A DNA stretch of 64,000 nucleotides. Origin: Turbatrix aceti (lineage: Eukaryota; Nematoda; Chromadorea; Rhabditida; Panagrolaimidae). A program made the position numbers and the translations under genes. Shown one piece after another: positions 60,733 to 64,000 of this stretch. The notes under the pieces were generated by a model that saw only the letters and a program-made list of their open reading frames with translations, was not told the origin of the DNA and ran no database searches. The stretch's first letter is position 1; every line of letters starts with the position of its first letter. The DNA lies in the NCBI GenBank assembly GCA_963969345.1, contig OZ017769.1:1364001-1428000 (forward strand), written 5' to 3'.

Positions 60733-61139
60733 TCTCCAACACAACACTTGACTACACATGATACTCAGTCTTTCTGTTCATAAATTTTGAAAAATCGTTG
60801 AATAAATTCATAAAAACATAATTACAAATAATTCTGATGTGGCTTGGTTTTTTCCGCGTAGATACGGACTCAAAAAAACAAAGAAGAATGAAAACAAAAA
60901 TAATATAAGCAAGCATAAGCAGGTCATCGTTGTTACGTTTTTTACGAGCGATTGCATGTACAATTTTTGGGCAAAAATATGAAAATAAAAAAGTGAAAAT
61001 AAATGAATAAATCATAAAAATATGTTTAATTCAGCAATAATTGAAATCTCTTTATTTACATTTGTACATCAAACACTGGCCAATATTTGTTTGGAATTTA
61101 CACAAAATAATGCTAAATGAGTATCATTGTGAGTGGCAA
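60733..61139. other. 3' flank of copy B, no gene seen
   Basis: AT-rich; only short unsupported frames. Confidence 0.5.
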
Positions 61140-61318
61140 CATAGATGCCAAGCATGTACGCCAGTAGACCATTTTGTCGTAGTCAGCACCGGCCTCAGCA
61201 TTAAAGCCTTGGTGTAAAGTTGGTTGTAAAGGTTCCGTTTACACCCCCAAACGCCCGCCTCCCCTCCTCCCGCAACCATGTGAAAGAAAGGTGACGTGAG
61301 CGTTGTTTTGATCGATGC
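61140..61318 (-). pseudogene. Decayed copy E of the small secreted peptide gene
   Basis: The promoter block is retained (CAAAACAACGCTCACGTCAC, CACATGGTTGCGGGAGG, then a trimmed GGGTGTAAACGG). TATA, 5'UTR and signal peptide are largely lost. A remnant coding stretch reads FNAEAGADYDKMV. The Arg-Arg site is mutated and the last exon is missing. It is divergent from copy C. Confidence 0.8.
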
Positions 61319-62090
61319 CCGTATATTTTCATTCACATTAGTGTAAAAAATTCTGGTTTGATAATTTTTGTACTACAAAATTTGTTTTCGTTCCTCGATG
61401 CGAACCATTCGGTCGACAAAAAAATCAGAAATTATTGTAAGGTCATCAGAACGGTGGCAAAAACAAACTTCGCACGGTTTTATTTACTTCAGTACTTTGG
61501 AGCACCACATGTGACAAATATTGTTCCGATCCGCATAAAATTTAGAATTCGCATAATAATTTTTATTAAAATTATATTTAAAAGATAAAAATCAGTATTA
61601 TAATTTTTTTGGAAACACTTGTGCTGTGTTTAAAAAACAACAAAAAGTAATAAAAATTGTCAGTGATTCTCATCTATGTTTATTTATTTATTTATTTCAC
61701 CGTTACTCTATGGAGTTATAATTTATAATGCTGTCATGTCGCAGGACGCAATACGATCTTTAAATGTTTTTTAACGACTGACAGATTGTTCCTATTAAAT
61801 GTAATGATATCATGAAAAGAAAGAACAAAAGTCGAAAAAAAAACATGTACTTTGGTTTTCAGTGTTGTAAAGGTAACAATTCAATTCATCGTACAATTCT
61901 AAAAAATTGTGATCAATTTGGTTAAATTTTATAAAAAAAACAACAATTTTGACTTGTGATGTTGCGTACACGATGCACCGGAGAGTCGCGTATAAAACTG
62001 GTTTCATTTATGACGTGTCGTCATGACTTTCGTATTTTTGAAAGATCAGTCTGTCAATTAGTAAAACGATCAATCGAACATAATAACGAT
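61319..62090. other. Spacer between decayed copy E and copy C
   Basis: 61320-61510 is the inverted homolog of 60100-60300. A degenerate LINE-like tail lies at about 61677-61710. No gene is seen. Confidence 0.55.
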
Positions 62091-62248
62091 CGCGTCACTT
62101 TTTCACATGGTCGCAAGAGACGGGCAGGGGGGAGGGGTGTCAGACGCTGTAATCAAGGTGATATAAAGAAGACCAGGTAAGTAGATTCCACAAGCTACTC
62201 CAAGGTTCACTCTTTCACTTGTACTCCCAACGCTCAGCACACTTCAAA

Positions 62249-62504
62249 ATGCAGCTCGTGGCCAAGCTCTTCATGCTCCTCGCCATCGCCTCCTTCGCTC
62301 TCGTTCAGGCGCAGATCCTCTACAACCCCTACGGCTTCGACGCCAAGGGAGGTGCCGACTACGACAAAATGGCCCGACGGGCGTATATGCTCGGCAGCAG
62401 TCCTTCGAGTAAGTTGTTACTGTCAAAATATACAAAAACAGAAACTAATGCTTTTAATTTCAGCCTGGCAATCTCAGATCATCGTGCCCATCCTACCATA
62501 CTGA
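62249..62504 (+). CDS. Small secreted peptide, copy C
   Basis: Exons 62249-62408 and 62464-62504 give 66 residues. The signal peptide differs at one residue (MQLVAK). The middle is identical to copies A and B, and exon 2 gives TWQSQIIVPILPY. The promoter is more diverged (CGATCGCGTCAC, TCAGACGCTGTAATC, GATATAAAG at about 62160-62168), so this is the oldest intact split in the cluster. Confidence 0.86.
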
Positions 62505-63483
62505 TCTCGCTGTGCAACCAATTCTAACAGCACTCTATGATACTCAGTATTTTTCTGTAAATAATTTTTGATCAACTTTGAACATGTTGAATACAGCAAT
62601 AAAAAAACATGATTATATAGACTGTCCGCACTATCTCTAGTTCATTTTATATCGATTTCTAATGCGAACAAAAAAGACAGGCCAGACTGCGTCAATAGAA
62701 ATGGACATTTTATTGGCGCGAAAAAGCGAGTTTGGCAAAGATTGAATGCTTTATGTGTGCCGCACCAAGACAGGAGACCGTATGGGCGTAATTTAACACA
62801 CTGTCAATTTGCACAAACTGATCGACAATCTGTGTTCCGCTGACTCCGACTCAGAGATGACCTTTTGACTCTGACTCTGACATTCAGAGTCAAGATTCAG
62901 AGTCAGGTCGAGAGTCGACTTTTAAATACAAAATGACTCTTTGACTCTTCGGAGTCGACTCTTTGATAAAATTTTTTTGAAAAATATACACTTTTAAAAG
63001 CAAAAAAAAATTTTATTACCAAAATGATAATATCTTGTGATACTGAACTGTGTGACCTCTGGCTTCTTCAGCACGCAAAAAACCCTAATGACAATTTTAT
63101 TCAATGGTTTCCAAAAATCGAGGAGTTTCCATATTCGAAGTAAAAAATGGTTTTCATTTTCGATGTGGCCAATTTTATGCTTTCCATATTTGAAGTAGTG
63201 TCACCAAACCTTTATGAATTTTTTTGTTGGTTTGCTTTTACATATATAAATTTGTATTTATTTATATATAATATATATTCGTCAGGGACAGAAAGTATAT
63301 GTATAACTTTCTATCCCTGACGTTTATGTTCATTACAACTCATTTTTTGGTTGATATCAAGCAGTACTCTCATATTTGTATACTTTTATTGATTCATTCA
63401 AGAAAACCTTTTAAAAATATGTACAGAATGACGTTGAGTATCATTTAATGTTGGCGGTGCGCATGCGAGACTGCACAACGAGA
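62505..63483. other. Intergenic with GACTCT repeats and a hairpin
   Basis: An imperfect GACTCT/AGAGTC repeat runs over about 62840-62965. A 17-bp stem with one mismatch (CGTCAGGGACAGAAAGT at 63280 and its inverse at 63306-63322) has a 9-base loop. No gene is seen. Confidence 0.65.
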
Positions 63484-63734
63484 TCAGTACGGCACGATAG
63501 GAACGAAGATTTGAGATTGCCATGCTAAAAAATACAGATAATATCCGTTTTTGATATCTGCAATGACAACTTACTTGAAGGACTGCTGCCTAGCATATGT
63601 GCTCGTCGGGCCATTTTGTCGTAGTCGGCACCTCCCTTGGCGTCGAAGCCGTAGGGGTTGTAGAGGATCTGCGCCTGAACGAGAGCGAAGGAGGCGATGG
63701 CGAGGAGCATGAAGAGCTTGGCCACGAACTGCAT
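63484..63734 (-). CDS. Small secreted peptide, copy D
   Basis: Exons 63734-63575 and 63524-63484 give 66 residues. It differs from copy B at only two residues: AHMLG for AYMLG, and IVPY for ILPY at the C-terminus. The intron is the same as in copy B but for a few bases, so B and D are the youngest pair. Confidence 0.86.
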
Positions 63735-63810
63735 TTTGAAGTGTACTGAACGTCGAAAGAACAAGTGGAGAAATGAACCTTTGAGTGGCTTGTGGATTCT
63801 ACATGCCTGG

Positions 63811-63910
63811 CTTACTTTATATAACTTTGGTTACACCGTCTGACACCCCCAACGCCCGCCTCCTGCGACCATGTGAAAGAAAGGTGACGTGCGCGTTGTT
63901 TTGATCGATG
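63811..63910 (-). promoter_or_regulatory. Promoter of peptide copy D
   Basis: On the minus strand CAAAACAACGCGCACGTCAC, the CACATGGTCGCAGGAGGCGG block, TCAGACGGTGTAACC and TATATAAAG follow in the same order and spacing as for copy B. Confidence 0.75.
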
Positions 63911-64000
63911 TCTTCTGTTTTATCACCCATAAATTTTAAAGATCAGTTTGTCATAAACAAAAAAAACTAATTCGTTATGACGCGTAAGAGGAATGCTTCG

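Noticed and set aside
1..64000. CRISPR arrays, bacterial operons, horizontally acquired islands
   Set aside because: Spliced genes, tRNA type, chemoreceptors and element types are all eukaryotic and nematode-like; no bacterial-style gene was found.

Overview
The window looks like nuclear DNA of a free-living or parasitic nematode. The evidence is intron-rich genes with gtaagt/gtgagt donors and short tttttcag-type acceptors, introns as short as 53 bases, acceptor-like sites 10-30 bases upstream of many ATGs (candidate spliced-leader trans-splice sites), two serpentine chemoreceptor genes of nematode-specific type, and AT-rich intergenic DNA full of A/T runs. I cannot name the species. All exon structures were read by eye from frame and splice-site continuity.

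Region 1-21.4 kb: two copies of a GTP-dependent PEP carboxykinase gene, both on the minus strand, flank a large MED29-like gene with a long acidic tail. Bases 1-4679 and 13594-18272 look identical. The simplest reading is a head-to-tail duplication of a 13,593-base unit (or an assembly duplication), with the left unit running off the window. A small exon at 21385-21279 encodes a mitochondrial-presequence-like peptide that could splice in frame onto the right-hand PEPCK copy only.

Region 21.4-31.3 kb: mostly non-coding. It holds a small four-TM protein gene whose first intron carries three tRNA-Pro genes with three different anticodons.

Region 31.3-46 kb: a broken partial copy of a gene that sits at 49.5-51.7 kb; two paralogous six-TM protein genes whose introns are all phase 1; a secreted or type II membrane protein gene; a chemoreceptor gene; and several mobile-element remnants (two MITE-like elements, a 1.07-kb foldback element, LINE-tail fragments).

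Region 46-58.7 kb: a 1.18-kb CACAG-ended inverted-repeat element, a papain-family cysteine protease, a large orphan secreted or anchored protein, a bifunctional peptidylglycine alpha-amidating enzyme (PHM plus PAL), a dense short-repeat block, a second chemoreceptor gene and a solo LTR with a 4-base target duplication.

Region 59-64 kb: a cluster of four near-identical two-exon genes for a 66-residue secreted peptide, plus one decayed copy, arranged as divergent head-to-head pairs that share a conserved promoter block. I do not recognise the family; it is the best candidate here for something undescribed.

Across roughly 38 introns, three are best read as GC-AG introns, which is more than expected for nematodes.
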